DNA of 64,000 bases from Planctomycetota bacterium (GTDB lineage Bacteria; Planctomycetota; Phycisphaerae; Phycisphaerales; SM1A02), in the NCBI GenBank assembly GCA_024230295.1, contig JAAERN010000001.1, forward strand, positions 1 through 64,000. Reading direction: 5' to 3'. A program made the translations under genes and the position numbers. Shown here piece after piece: positions 42,935 to 50,992 of this stretch; within the stretch, counting starts at the first letter, position 1, and the number at the start of each line of letters is the position of its first letter. The notes under the pieces were generated by a model that did not search any database, was not told where the DNA came from, and saw nothing but the letters and a program-made list of their open reading frames with translations.

Positions 42935-44365
42935 TCAGAGCAGGGGGCTGAGAAGACCAGCCAGATTGTGGACCAGCCGCTGCGAGGCTGATTGGTTGAG
43001 CCACTTGGCGGTATCAACGCTCCGGGATTTGGCGAGATAACTCATTTGCAGGAAGCGAAGCTGGCCGGCGAAGTCCGGGCACCATCCCAAGAGGCTGACT
43101 TCGAAGTTGAGTTCCAAGCTCCGGCGGTCCAAGTTGGCTGAGCCGATCATGAATAGTTTGTGATCGACGGTCATCGTCTTTGCATGCAGTAAGCCTTGCT
43201 CAAACTCACGAATCTCCACGCCAGCGTGAATCAAACGTTCGTAGTGGCTGCGACTTGCCAATGAGATGAGATGCGAGTCATTCCGAGCCGGAACAATGAG
43301 GGTCGTGTTTACACCCCGGAGCGCTGCCCCGCGAAGCGCCGATTCCGTTGCGGCGTCTGGAACGTAGTAGGGGGTCGTGAGCACGAGATCCTCTCGTGCT
43401 GAGTAGAAACATGCTTGAAGCACTTGTGTCAATGCTTCGTTGTTGAAGTTTGGACCTGTTCCAATGACTTGGCAGCAAGCGGATCCAGCCGCACTGGTTG
43501 TATGACTGTGTTGGATTTGCTCGCCTGTGTTGACACGCCAGTCCTCTACATACAGTGCCTGCAAGTCATAAACGGCAGGCCCTCTCATTCTTGCCATACA
43601 GTCGACCCATGGGGCATATCGTGCCTTGGGAGCAAAGGCTGGAGATGCGATATTTCGACTGCCCACCCATCCAATCGCATCATCAATGACGGCAATCTTG
43701 CGGTGATTGCGGATGTCGAGGCGAGCGAGCGCAACGCGGATCAGTCGGGCAGGCAGCATCTCAACAACTTGGACGCCATGCGATTCCATGGTCCTGCGAA
43801 GATCAGATCTGAGGTAGCTGCGAGATCCAACGGAATCAACAAGAAGTCGTACCGTGACGCCTCGCTGGGCTGCTCGAGAAAGCGCTTCGCCAACCCGCTG
43901 TCCTGTCGCATCGTCAAGGTAGATGTACGTGAGCACATGAATCGAGTTTGTGGCCGCGTCAAGGTCACGCTCAAAGTCATCTGCAAACGCCTCAGGTGTT
44001 CCGCAAAGTTCCAATGCGTTCCCGCCAGAGACATCTGTTTCACTGACTGCTCCGGCCAACGAAAAGACACGGTCATACGGTGCCGGAACCTCGGCGTGGA
44101 GCCCCAATAGAAGATCGTTTTGTAAACGGCCCACAGCGCACTCCGCATGAACTCGTGCAAGGGTTCGACGTCGCTTGCCTGCAATTCTTGGTGCGCCGAG
44201 GAACAGGTACGCGACCGCTCCTACGAATGGGGCCAGCACGATGAACACAATCCATGCGAGTCGCGCGTCGCTGGTGCCTTGATGCCGAAGCAAGAGAATT
44301 GCCACGAACCAGACAACCACCCCAATGTGGGCCAGCAGCACTAGGGTGGGTACTACGGTGTGCAT
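42935..44365 (-). CDS. cls: Cardiolipin synthase, phospholipase D type
   Basis: 476 residues. Two N-terminal membrane helices (VVPTLVLLAHIGVVVWFVAI; WIVFIVLAPFVGAVAYLFLG) precede two HKD motifs: NHRKIAVIDDAIGWVGSRN and LLHAKTMTVDHKLFMIGSANLDRRS. That is the standard bacterial ClsA plan; the C-terminal LLSPLL is also typical. The enzyme joins two phosphatidylglycerols to cardiolipin at the inner membrane. In the first motif the region after HRK has ID-D rather than a single Asp, still giving HxKx4D. The gene follows ftsQ on the same strand after a 91-base gap that contains a hairpin. Confidence 0.92.
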   Translation of the reverse strand: MHTVVPTLVLLAHIGVVVWFVAILLLRHQGTSDARLAWIVFIVLAPFVGAVAYLFLGAPRIAGKRRRTLARVHAECAVGRLQNDLLLGLHAEVPAPYDRVFSLAGAVSETDVSGGNALELCGTPEAFADDFERDLDAATNSIHVLTYIYLDDATGQRVGEALSRAAQRGVTVRLLVDSVGSRSYLRSDLRRTMESHGVQVVEMLPARLIRVALARLDIRNHRKIAVIDDAIGWVGSRNIASPAFAPKARYAPWVDCMARMRGPAVYDLQALYVEDWRVNTGEQIQHSHTTSAAGSACCQVIGTGPNFNNEALTQVLQACFYSAREDLVLTTPYYVPDAATESALRGAALRGVNTTLIVPARNDSHLISLASRSHYERLIHAGVEIREFEQGLLHAKTMTVDHKLFMIGSANLDRRSLELNFEVSLLGWCPDFAGQLRFLQMSYLAKSRSVDTAKWLNQSASQRLVHNLAGLLSPLL

Positions 44366-44400
44366 GGTCTCATGGTGCTAGCGTCAGCGGTTCTTTGCAA

Positions 44401-44430
44401 GTCCTCCCGTGCCAAATGGGGGGAGGACTG
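44401..44430. other. Inverted repeat between ftsQ and cls
   Basis: AGTCCTCCC (44401-44409) and GGGAGGACT (44422-44430) form a perfect 9-bp stem with a 12-base loop. On the minus strand it lies 25 bases after the ftsQ stop and 35 bases before cls. No T-run follows. It could be a weak terminator or a leader structure. Confidence 0.45.
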
Positions 44431-44455
44431 AGTGCAGTCGGTGTGAATGCCATGT

Positions 44456-45325
44456 CTACCGCTGCACGACATGAGATGCCATCGTGAGGTCGATCTCGCC
44501 CGTGTGATGCTGGTCAACGCGTCCGTGATTACGAAAGGCCGACTCGAGGCGAAAAATCTTGCGGGTGGCAAGAGCCTCAAGGGGTGTTTCTTCACCCGGG
44601 GCGGCGCCCCATCTGATTCGAGTTGGCAGGTCCGTGATCAAGACAAGTGACCCGGTGCGGTCATAGTCCGAGAGATCTATGGTTTCGATTTGGCTTGCCC
44701 AGTCACGCCCCTCAAGTAACTCGTGGAGCCGAAGCGCCGCAGCGAGATCATCGCCTTGCCAGGTTCGGGCGGCCCGGCTTGGCCGGTTGCTGCGAGGGTT
44801 CGTAATCCGGATGATGTGAGGTTCTTCAGCCATTCGAGTTCCCTCTGGGAGGGGGCGTCCAACTCCATCAACGACCACTTCGCCGTAGGCGTCTTCAACA
44901 ATGGCCACTGGGGAGAGGAAGGTCGCCTCAATCTCAATGTCGCCATCCGCCGCTCTGCGGACCCGCTGAATATCTTCAAACCAGCCGGATCGATTGAGTG
45001 CGTCGTGGATTGCTGCGAGATCGCCTTGGGATGGAGGGGACTCGGGCAGCTGACGGGACGCAATCCGCCCGAGATGCTCAACGAGGGAGCCTCCGACCCA
45101 GTCCGGCGTTTCTATGAAGCGGATTTCGGAGGCAGCAGGGGCTGTTTGGAGGGCAATCGCTCTCAGGCGAGGCGTGGCCACCCCGAGGATGACGAAGAAC
45201 GCTGCGATCAGCATCCATGCGCCAGTATCTCCACGGAAGCATCGTGGCAGTCGTCGAAGCCCCTCTGTGCTCTGCCGCACAAGCTTGGATAGGAATGATT
45301 GATTGCGGCGAGGTTTTCGGCCCAT
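44456..45325 (-). CDS. ftsQ: FtsQ-like cell division protein
   Basis: 289 residues. A basic cytoplasmic N-terminus (MGRKPRRNQSF) is followed by one membrane helix (AWMLIAAFFVILGVA) and a periplasmic POTRA-like region (ALNRSGWFEDIQRVRRAADGDIEIEATFLSPVA is the usual 'V..v.V.r..P..lv' strand) with EVVVDGVGRPLPEG, the 'lvD..G..f' motif of FtsQ/DivIB. Identity rests on this plan and on its place after murC-murB-ddl, the order of division-wall clusters. FtsQ links FtsA/FtsZ-side proteins with FtsL/FtsB in the divisome. Sequence divergence is high, as expected for the family. Confidence 0.75.
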   Translation of the reverse strand: MGRKPRRNQSFLSKLVRQSTEGLRRLPRCFRGDTGAWMLIAAFFVILGVATPRLRAIALQTAPAASEIRFIETPDWVGGSLVEHLGRIASRQLPESPPSQGDLAAIHDALNRSGWFEDIQRVRRAADGDIEIEATFLSPVAIVEDAYGEVVVDGVGRPLPEGTRMAEEPHIIRITNPRSNRPSRAARTWQGDDLAAALRLHELLEGRDWASQIETIDLSDYDRTGSLVLITDLPTRIRWGAAPGEETPLEALATRKIFRLESAFRNHGRVDQHHTGEIDLTMASHVVQR

Positions 45326-45339
45326 GAGCGCACTGCAGC

Positions 45340-45365
45340 CTCCTGCGGCACCATTGCCGCAGGAG
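45340..45365. other. Perfect 10-bp hairpin in the ddl-ftsQ gap
   Basis: CTCCTGCGGC (45340-45349) and GCCGCAGGAG (45356-45365), 6-base loop. On the minus strand the 3' arm is immediately followed by GCTGCAGTGCGCTC and the ftsQ ATG, so the only purine-rich ribosome-site candidate (AGGAGG) is partly inside the stem. No T-run follows. Confidence 0.55.
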
Positions 45366-45374
45366 AACTATCGG

Positions 45375-46301
45375 TCAGTCACGCCGTGAAACCGCAGTCC
45401 GGCTGGCGGATCCACGTGCAGCGGCCGCCATTCCAAGACGGTGGCAGATTTCTGGCATCGAAAGTCCAGATGCTCGGGCGGCCATTGGAAGGAGCGAGTG
45501 GTCTGTGAAGCCAGGCATTGTGTTGACTTCGAGCATCCAACACCCGCCGCTGTCGACAAGAAAGTCCACTCTGGCAATATCTCGGACTCCCAGCCTCTGG
45601 CACAGAACTTGGGAAGCCTCAAGCATGGCCGATGCAACACCTGCCGGTAGATCGGGGTCGATGTCGTAGCGGGTGTCATTGCGAGTGTACTTTGCTTCGT
45701 AGTCGTAGAGTCCATCGGCCGGGATGATCTCGATGATTGGGAGCGTCTCATTGCCAAGCAAGCCGACGGTCAACTCTCGCCCTCGGATCCAGGACTCCAC
45801 CAATGCCGAGCCTCTCAGAGTGGTCATCTGCTGGGCGGCTTGACTCAGCTCGTCCTGGGTTGAGCAGCGATGCAGGTCAATGCTTGATCCGTCGTCATTT
45901 GGCTTGACGATTGCCGGCGGGTTGAAGTCGATCGATTCGCCCTGCTGGGCCAGTACCCAACTCGGCGTTTGGATGCCGAGCTCTTGGGCCTTGTGTTTGA
46001 CCAGTGACTTATTCATGCATACTGCTGCGGTTGCTGCGGTAGAACCGACAAAGGGGCGGCCATCCTGCTCGAGCAGCGTTTGCAGTGGACCCCCCTCGCC
46101 CCAAGGGCCATGCAGAACAGGGAAAATTACATCGGCCGGGATTTCAGCAATCTCTCTTGCAGTTGCGAGACCTATGACTCGCTCGCACACGCACCACCCA
46201 GCCTCAGTAAGCGCTGCTGCAACAGCTGCGCCGGATGCAAGGCTGACCTCGTGTTCGGCATCAGGCCCGCCCATGAGGACTGCAATGGAGAGTTTGCTCA
46301 C
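45375..46301 (-). CDS. ddl: D-alanine--D-alanine ligase
   Basis: 308 residues, near the DdlB length, from GTG 46301 overlapping the murB stop (GTGA). ATP-grasp features are clear: VLMGGPDAEHEVSLASG, FPVLHGPWGEGG (family usually HGxxGEDG), IVKPNDDGSSI, ARVDFLVDSGG and LEVNTMPGFTDHSL. It joins two D-Ala for the peptidoglycan stem peptide in the cytoplasm. The W-for-G-type change near HGPWGEGG is within family range. It lies third in the murC-murB-ddl-ftsQ run, 49 bases before ftsQ, with a hairpin in the gap. Confidence 0.93.
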   Translation of the reverse strand: MSKLSIAVLMGGPDAEHEVSLASGAAVAAALTEAGWCVCERVIGLATAREIAEIPADVIFPVLHGPWGEGGPLQTLLEQDGRPFVGSTAATAAVCMNKSLVKHKAQELGIQTPSWVLAQQGESIDFNPPAIVKPNDDGSSIDLHRCSTQDELSQAAQQMTTLRGSALVESWIRGRELTVGLLGNETLPIIEIIPADGLYDYEAKYTRNDTRYDIDPDLPAGVASAMLEASQVLCQRLGVRDIARVDFLVDSGGCWMLEVNTMPGFTDHSLLPMAARASGLSMPEICHRLGMAAAARGSASRTAVSRRD

Positions 46302-47239
46302 GCGCGCCCCCCTCGAGACCAGATAACGACCTCCGGATCGAGCGTGATACCACGGCGATCAGCGACGGTATCTCGTACGTGGTTGATCAGCCGCCGGATA
46401 TCGGTCGCGCTGGCCCCGGGCTCGCTCACGATGAAGTTCGCGTGTTGATCACTCACAATGGCGCCGCCGATGCGGCACCCCTTGAGTCCAGCCTTGTCGA
46501 TGAGCTCACCTGCCGAAATTCGATCGCCGGTCTCTGGATCGGTGGGGTTTCGGAAGGTGCACCCTGCGCTCTGGTCGGCCATCGGCTGGCTGGCTCTCTT
46601 CTGCTGGAATATGTCCTTGACTCGTTCAGCGACCGCAATGGGATCATCTTCATCAAGTTCCAGCGTGCATTCGAGAATGACTCCTGGAGGAAGGTCACTG
46701 CCGCGATAGCGAAATCCCATGGCTGCTGCATCCAAGTGTCGTACCTCGCCGTCGAGTGAAAGATGGGTGATCGTGCGAAGACGATCGCTGATTTCGCCCC
46801 AAGCCCCACCTGCGTTCATGCGAACGGCTCCGCCCAGCGTTCCAGGTATGCCTGCCATCATTTCGAAGCCTGTGAGTCCGCGGCGCTTTGTGTCTTGGAC
46901 CAATCGAAAAAGGTCTGCTCCCGCTCCAATTTGCGCCGCACCAATGGCACCGCCGGCCGAGTAGCGAACGCGTCGAAAGTGTTCATTGTCCAGTTTGACG
47001 ACGATGCCGTCGATACCGCTGTCATCGACGAGTAGATTGGCGCCGCCACCGAGAATCCGCAAGGGGACGTCCTGCGCGCGGCAGCGCGATACCAGTTCAA
47101 TCACCGCCGCATCGGTGTGAGGGGAGACCAGAATGTCGGCGCGGCCGCCGATCCCGTACCAAGTCATGGCGCCAACCGGCGCGTCGAATGTGACGTCAAT
47201 GGCCAGCCCGCCGAGAAGTGATGAACGTGAAATCGTCAT
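46298..47239 (-). CDS. murB: UDP-N-acetylenolpyruvoylglucosamine reductase
   Basis: 313 residues. FAD-binding PCMH-type domain: TWYGIGGRADILV, LRILGGGANLLVDD, AGADLFRLVQDTKRRGLTG, FEMMAGIPGTLGGAVRMNAG with the GxxxRMNAG catalytic-region motif, and CTFRNPTDPETG near the Ser/Glu proton-donor region, GCRIGGAIVSDQHANFIV. It reduces enolpyruvyl-UDP-GlcNAc to UDP-MurNAc with NADPH. The position usually Ser in the 'GSxFKNP' motif reads GCTFRNP, the Cys variant known from some type I/II enzymes. Overlaps murC and ddl by 4 bases each side. Confidence 0.93.
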   Translation of the reverse strand: MTISRSSLLGGLAIDVTFDAPVGAMTWYGIGGRADILVSPHTDAAVIELVSRCRAQDVPLRILGGGANLLVDDSGIDGIVVKLDNEHFRRVRYSAGGAIGAAQIGAGADLFRLVQDTKRRGLTGFEMMAGIPGTLGGAVRMNAGGAWGEISDRLRTITHLSLDGEVRHLDAAAMGFRYRGSDLPPGVILECTLELDEDDPIAVAERVKDIFQQKRASQPMADQSAGCTFRNPTDPETGDRISAGELIDKAGLKGCRIGGAIVSDQHANFIVSEPGASATDIRRLINHVRDTVADRRGITLDPEVVIWSRGGRA

Positions 47240-48690
47240 GGCGCCGCATCCATGAAGTCGCGAGCGATGGTCCAGACTGGTCCGGCGCCCATGACGACCA
47301 GCAAGTCACCGTCTCGCAGTTCTCTCTCGAGGGTCTCCACGATCTCGCCGAAATTTTCGATGTGACGAGCTGAAACGCCTCGCTCCAACAAGCGATCGAC
47401 CAGATCATTCGCGCAGATGCGTTTGCGTTCCGCTTCCGAGTCTCGTACGAAGTAGATCTCCGGAACGATGACTTCGTCCGCCGCCGCAAAGGACTCCGCG
47501 AACTGATCGATGAGAAATCGCGTGCGGGAATGCTGGTGTGGCTGGAATACGCAGATCAATCGCTCAGGGGATTCCGCGGCTCGGAGTGCGCGAAGCGTGT
47601 TGTCGATCTCGGTCGGATGGTGTCCGTAGTCTGTAAACACAGTGACCTCGCCAGACTCAACTCGCCGCACTCCCAGTCGCTCCATTCTTCGCTCAAGGCC
47701 TTGGAAGCGGCTTGCAGCGTCCGCCGCGGTGTCCCACTCTGTGCCGAGTTGGTGGGCGAGTATGACCGCGGCGGCGGCATTGAGCGCGTTGTGTGCCCCC
47801 GGCATCGTGTTGGTCCACTGCGTGACCCACATCCCGTCTCGGAGAATGCCAGCTCGCCGTGCTGCAGCATCCCATGCCACCTGATAATCAGCTTCAGGGT
47901 TGAACCCGAACGTCGATACGTGGCAGGAGAGCGATGGGGTGATGCGCTGCCGCCGCGCACCCTCGTGTGCGATAAGCAGCGATCCACCGTGCTCCGCTGG
48001 CGGAATCAGTGCTGCAAATGTTGCAAAAGCCTCAATGATTGAATCGAGGCTCTTGTACACATCCAGATGATCTTCTTCGAGGTTGTTGATCAAGCCGACA
48101 GCAGGGCAGTGCCGGTGAAATGATCGATTGAACTCACATGCTTCGGTGATCAGAATTCCAGGTTCGCCTTCAAGAGGGCCGATTGGTATCGATCCACTTC
48201 CAAGTCGGCTGCCGCCACCGATCTGCTCGCAGTTCGCTCCGATGATGAATCCTGGGTCGAGCCCTGTGTCAAGAAGGATCCACGCCAGCATGGCGGCAGT
48301 CGTACTCTTGCCGTGTGTGCCTGCGATGCTGACACCGAGTCGCTGCTGCTGCACCATGCCAAGCCCCTCGGCGTAGGAGTACATCCTGATGCCGCGGTTC
48401 TTCGCGGTGATCCACTCCGGGTGATCCGGCGGGATTGCAGCCGAGGCGATGACGACGTCGACACCATCAGGCAGTGCATCCTCTCCGTGGCACACCCTGA
48501 TGCCTTCAGACTCTAGAGCCAGAGTTGTGTCCGTTGAAGCCTGGTCCGATCCGGAGACGCAGAGGCCGTGGGAGGCGAAGATTCGGGCGAGCCCGCACAT
48601 GCCACATCCGCCGATCCCAATCATCCAGACCGTGGCCCCTGGCTCAGGGAACTCATAGCGGGCAGTCGATTCGATGGACTCAATCGGCAT
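47236..48690 (-). CDS. murC: UDP-N-acetylmuramate--L-alanine ligase
   Basis: 484 residues. The N-terminal Rossmann part has MIGIGGCGMCGLARI and SAAIPPDHPE; the central ATPase has SIAGTHGKSTT (P-loop at 124-130), the EACEFNRSFHR and NLEEDHLDVY metal and carbamoyl-lysine regions, and YGHHPTEIDNTLRAL leading the C-terminal domain with CVFQPHQHSRTRFL. This is full-length and intact. It adds L-Ala to UDP-MurNAc. First gene of the murC-murB-ddl-ftsQ run; the divergent NtrC-type regulator begins 61 bases away. murG/ftsW that usually precede murC are not next to it. Confidence 0.95.
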   Translation of the reverse strand: MPIESIESTARYEFPEPGATVWMIGIGGCGMCGLARIFASHGLCVSGSDQASTDTTLALESEGIRVCHGEDALPDGVDVVIASAAIPPDHPEWITAKNRGIRMYSYAEGLGMVQQQRLGVSIAGTHGKSTTAAMLAWILLDTGLDPGFIIGANCEQIGGGSRLGSGSIPIGPLEGEPGILITEACEFNRSFHRHCPAVGLINNLEEDHLDVYKSLDSIIEAFATFAALIPPAEHGGSLLIAHEGARRQRITPSLSCHVSTFGFNPEADYQVAWDAAARRAGILRDGMWVTQWTNTMPGAHNALNAAAAVILAHQLGTEWDTAADAASRFQGLERRMERLGVRRVESGEVTVFTDYGHHPTEIDNTLRALRAAESPERLICVFQPHQHSRTRFLIDQFAESFAAADEVIVPEIYFVRDSEAERKRICANDLVDRLLERGVSARHIENFGEIVETLERELRDGDLLVVMGAGPVWTIARDFMDAAP

Positions 48691-48751
48691 TGGTGGAGTC
48701 TAGCGATGGCGACCGGCGGGAACAGGGCGGTGGCCGGTATCCTTTGCTCGC

Positions 48752-50134
48752 ATGAGCCAACGAGATCTCCACAACGTCGTACATGCCCAGATTCTCGTCG
48801 TTGACGACGAAGCCGAACATGCAGACACAATGGCCGAAGCTTTGCGGCGGCTTGGGCACGTCTGCACGATCGTGACGTCGGCTGCTGCCGCCGAGGAGGA
48901 GCTGACGTACGGCAACTTTGATGTCATTATCACCGATCTTTCGATGGAGACCGAGGACGCTGGGCTTCGAGTGCTCTCGCTCGCTCGAGAGCATCAGCCC
49001 GACGCCGAGTCGCTGATGGTGACGGCACACGGCGATGTGGCGACGGCGAAGGCGGCTCTACAGGGGGGAGCCTACGACTTCATTGAAAAACCGCTGGATC
49101 TCGATGTGTTCCGAAATCTGGTGCAGCGGGCCGTGGAAACGGTCAGACTTCGTGATTCCAACACTCGGCTACAGAGTCAGGTCGAGGCCGCGTGGGGGTT
49201 TGAGGGAATCATCGGAGACTCGCCAGCCATCCGAAAGGTTATCGCGACGATCCGACAGGTTTCGCCAAGCAACATCCCCGTACTTATTACGGGCGAGTCG
49301 GGTACGGGCAAGGAACTTGTTGCTGAAGCCATCCACAACCAATCGAAGCGGTCGGGAAAGCGGTACGTCACATTCAACTGTGCCGGTCAAAGTGAGAGCC
49401 TCTTGGAAGATCAATTGTTCGGCCACTCGCGGGGCGCGTTTACCGGAGCCGAGCGTGATCGAGAAGGTGTGTTCGAGTACGCTGACAAAGGGACGCTCTT
49501 TCTGGATGAGATCGGTGACATGCCGTTGACCATGCAGTCCAAACTGCTTCGAGTATTGGAGAGCGGGGAGGTCATTCGGCTGGGTACCAACGCGGCACAA
49601 CATGTCGATGTTCGATTCGTCAGCGCGACGAATCGAGATCTCAAGTCGCTGATCGATGAGGATGGGTTTCGGGAGGATCTCTACTTTAGAATCAACGGTG
49701 CTGAAATCCATCTGCCACCACTGCGTGAACGACGCGAGGACATCCCTGTTCTGGTCAATCACGCAGCCGGACGATTTGCGGCGGAACTCGATCGGGATGT
49801 GCCGACGTTTTCCGAGCCCGCGATGTTGCGGCTCGTGTCCTACAACTGGCCAGGCAATGTGAGGCAGCTCTTCAACGTCGTACAGCGGATGATCGTCATG
49901 ATCGAAGGATCCAAGATTGATGTGGGTGATGTGCCAGATGACATCAGACTGCACGATGACGACGAACATCTGCATCTCGGGAGCCTTGCAGGCATCGGAT
50001 TGGAGCGGCTCGAAAAAGAGGCGATACGGCAAACGCTCGTAATGACCGGGGCCAATCGCGAGCAGGCAGCTGAGATTCTGGGGATCGGGGAACGGACTCT
50101 GTACCGGAAACTCAAGGAATACGGTTTGAAGTAA
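48752..50134 (+). CDS. Sigma-54-dependent response regulator, NtrC family
   Basis: 460 residues. Receiver domain ~12-130 with phosphoacceptor Asp62 (IITDLSM), the KP motif (FIEKPLDL) and Thr/Ser at TAHGD. The AAA+ domain follows: Walker A GESGTGKE (181-188), GAFTGA (228-233) which contacts sigma-54, Walker B LFLDEIGD, and LYFRINGAEIHLPPLRERREDI. The C-terminal Fis-type helix-turn-helix is NREQAAEILGIGERTLYRKLKEYGL. It would activate sigma-54 promoters on phosphorylation. No histidine kinase is adjacent, so its signal is unknown. The start has no strong ribosome site. Confidence 0.93.
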   Translation: MSQRDLHNVVHAQILVVDDEAEHADTMAEALRRLGHVCTIVTSAAAAEEELTYGNFDVIITDLSMETEDAGLRVLSLAREHQPDAESLMVTAHGDVATAKAALQGGAYDFIEKPLDLDVFRNLVQRAVETVRLRDSNTRLQSQVEAAWGFEGIIGDSPAIRKVIATIRQVSPSNIPVLITGESGTGKELVAEAIHNQSKRSGKRYVTFNCAGQSESLLEDQLFGHSRGAFTGAERDREGVFEYADKGTLFLDEIGDMPLTMQSKLLRVLESGEVIRLGTNAAQHVDVRFVSATNRDLKSLIDEDGFREDLYFRINGAEIHLPPLRERREDIPVLVNHAAGRFAAELDRDVPTFSEPAMLRLVSYNWPGNVRQLFNVVQRMIVMIEGSKIDVGDVPDDIRLHDDDEHLHLGSLAGIGLERLEKEAIRQTLVMTGANREQAAEILGIGERTLYRKLKEYGLK

Positions 50135-50157
50135 TCGTTTGTAGAGCGGCTGGTACT

Positions 50158-50937
50158 TCAGTCATCTGCGTTGAAGATCACACTCTTGCATGTAAGACTG
50201 CCCTCGGCCTTTGCCAGTTCAGTTGAGGGTACTCGGACAAGCCGGAAGCCGCGTGCTTCCAGGCGTCCGGCAGTGTGTGGGAATTGCTCTGGGAACAGAA
50301 TCGCTTCATCGATTCGGATGGCATTGCCTGCAAAAGGCTCGTCCGGGTGGACTTCGATAATGTCGAGGCCGTGAAAGTGAGTCACATCAAGCCAGTGGGG
50401 GTTGGCGAGTACAACGCCGTCTCCGATATATGTCGCGGCTGTTTTGAGGTGGAGTGCGCCCGGAATTGGAACTCCCTCGACGCGATATCCATGCGGCTCA
50501 AGAAGAGACTTGAACTGATCGAACCCCGCTTGGTTGGTTCGTGTTGACAGGCCGACATAGATAGTCCGCTCGGCTTGCATGACGTCGCCGCCCTCAAGTG
50601 TGCCGGGCGGTTCAATTCGTGCGATAGGTCTGTGCTGCGCGATCACGTTCAGAATGCTCTCAACCTCTCCACGCCGCGATTCGGCTCCGGGCCTAGTCAG
50701 GACGGCAATTTCATCGACGACGACAGTAATGTCCTCGACAAATACTGCATCGGCGTGCTCGTGGAGTGAGTCCAACTCGACGATCGTGACCCCCAGATCC
50801 TTCATGGCGGCGACATATTTGCTGTGCTGGTCAACCGCGGTAGCGTGGCAGATCGGTTCACGGTCCATGTGCGTGAGTTCACAATCGTGGATGGATTCGC
50901 TGACGGGGCGGGTGATGGCGATCAACATGGATGGCAT
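50158..50937 (-). CDS. Dimethylarginine dimethylaminohydrolase (DDAH)-like
   Basis: 259 residues, the family's usual length. Amidinotransferase-fold features: ITRPVSESIHDCELTH at the start, VFVEDITVVVDEIAVLTRPG (acidic substrate pocket), PPGTLEGGDVM, ALHLKTAATYIGDG (catalytic His) and the C-terminal KAEGSLTCKSVI with the nucleophilic Cys. DDAHs hydrolyse methylated arginine to citrulline and methylamines; related enzymes act on other guanidino compounds, so the substrate is not proven. It is cytoplasmic (no signal peptide). Convergent with the NtrC gene and divergent from the metallophosphoesterase with only 55 bases between. Confidence 0.85.
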   Translation of the reverse strand: MPSMLIAITRPVSESIHDCELTHMDREPICHATAVDQHSKYVAAMKDLGVTIVELDSLHEHADAVFVEDITVVVDEIAVLTRPGAESRRGEVESILNVIAQHRPIARIEPPGTLEGGDVMQAERTIYVGLSTRTNQAGFDQFKSLLEPHGYRVEGVPIPGALHLKTAATYIGDGVVLANPHWLDVTHFHGLDIIEVHPDEPFAGNAIRIDEAILFPEQFPHTAGRLEARGFRLVRVPSTELAKAEGSLTCKSVIFNADD

Positions 50938-50992
50938 GGTACTTGACCCTGTGATTCCTTCGCAGCGAGCCGAAATCTGTCACAATCGGTGC

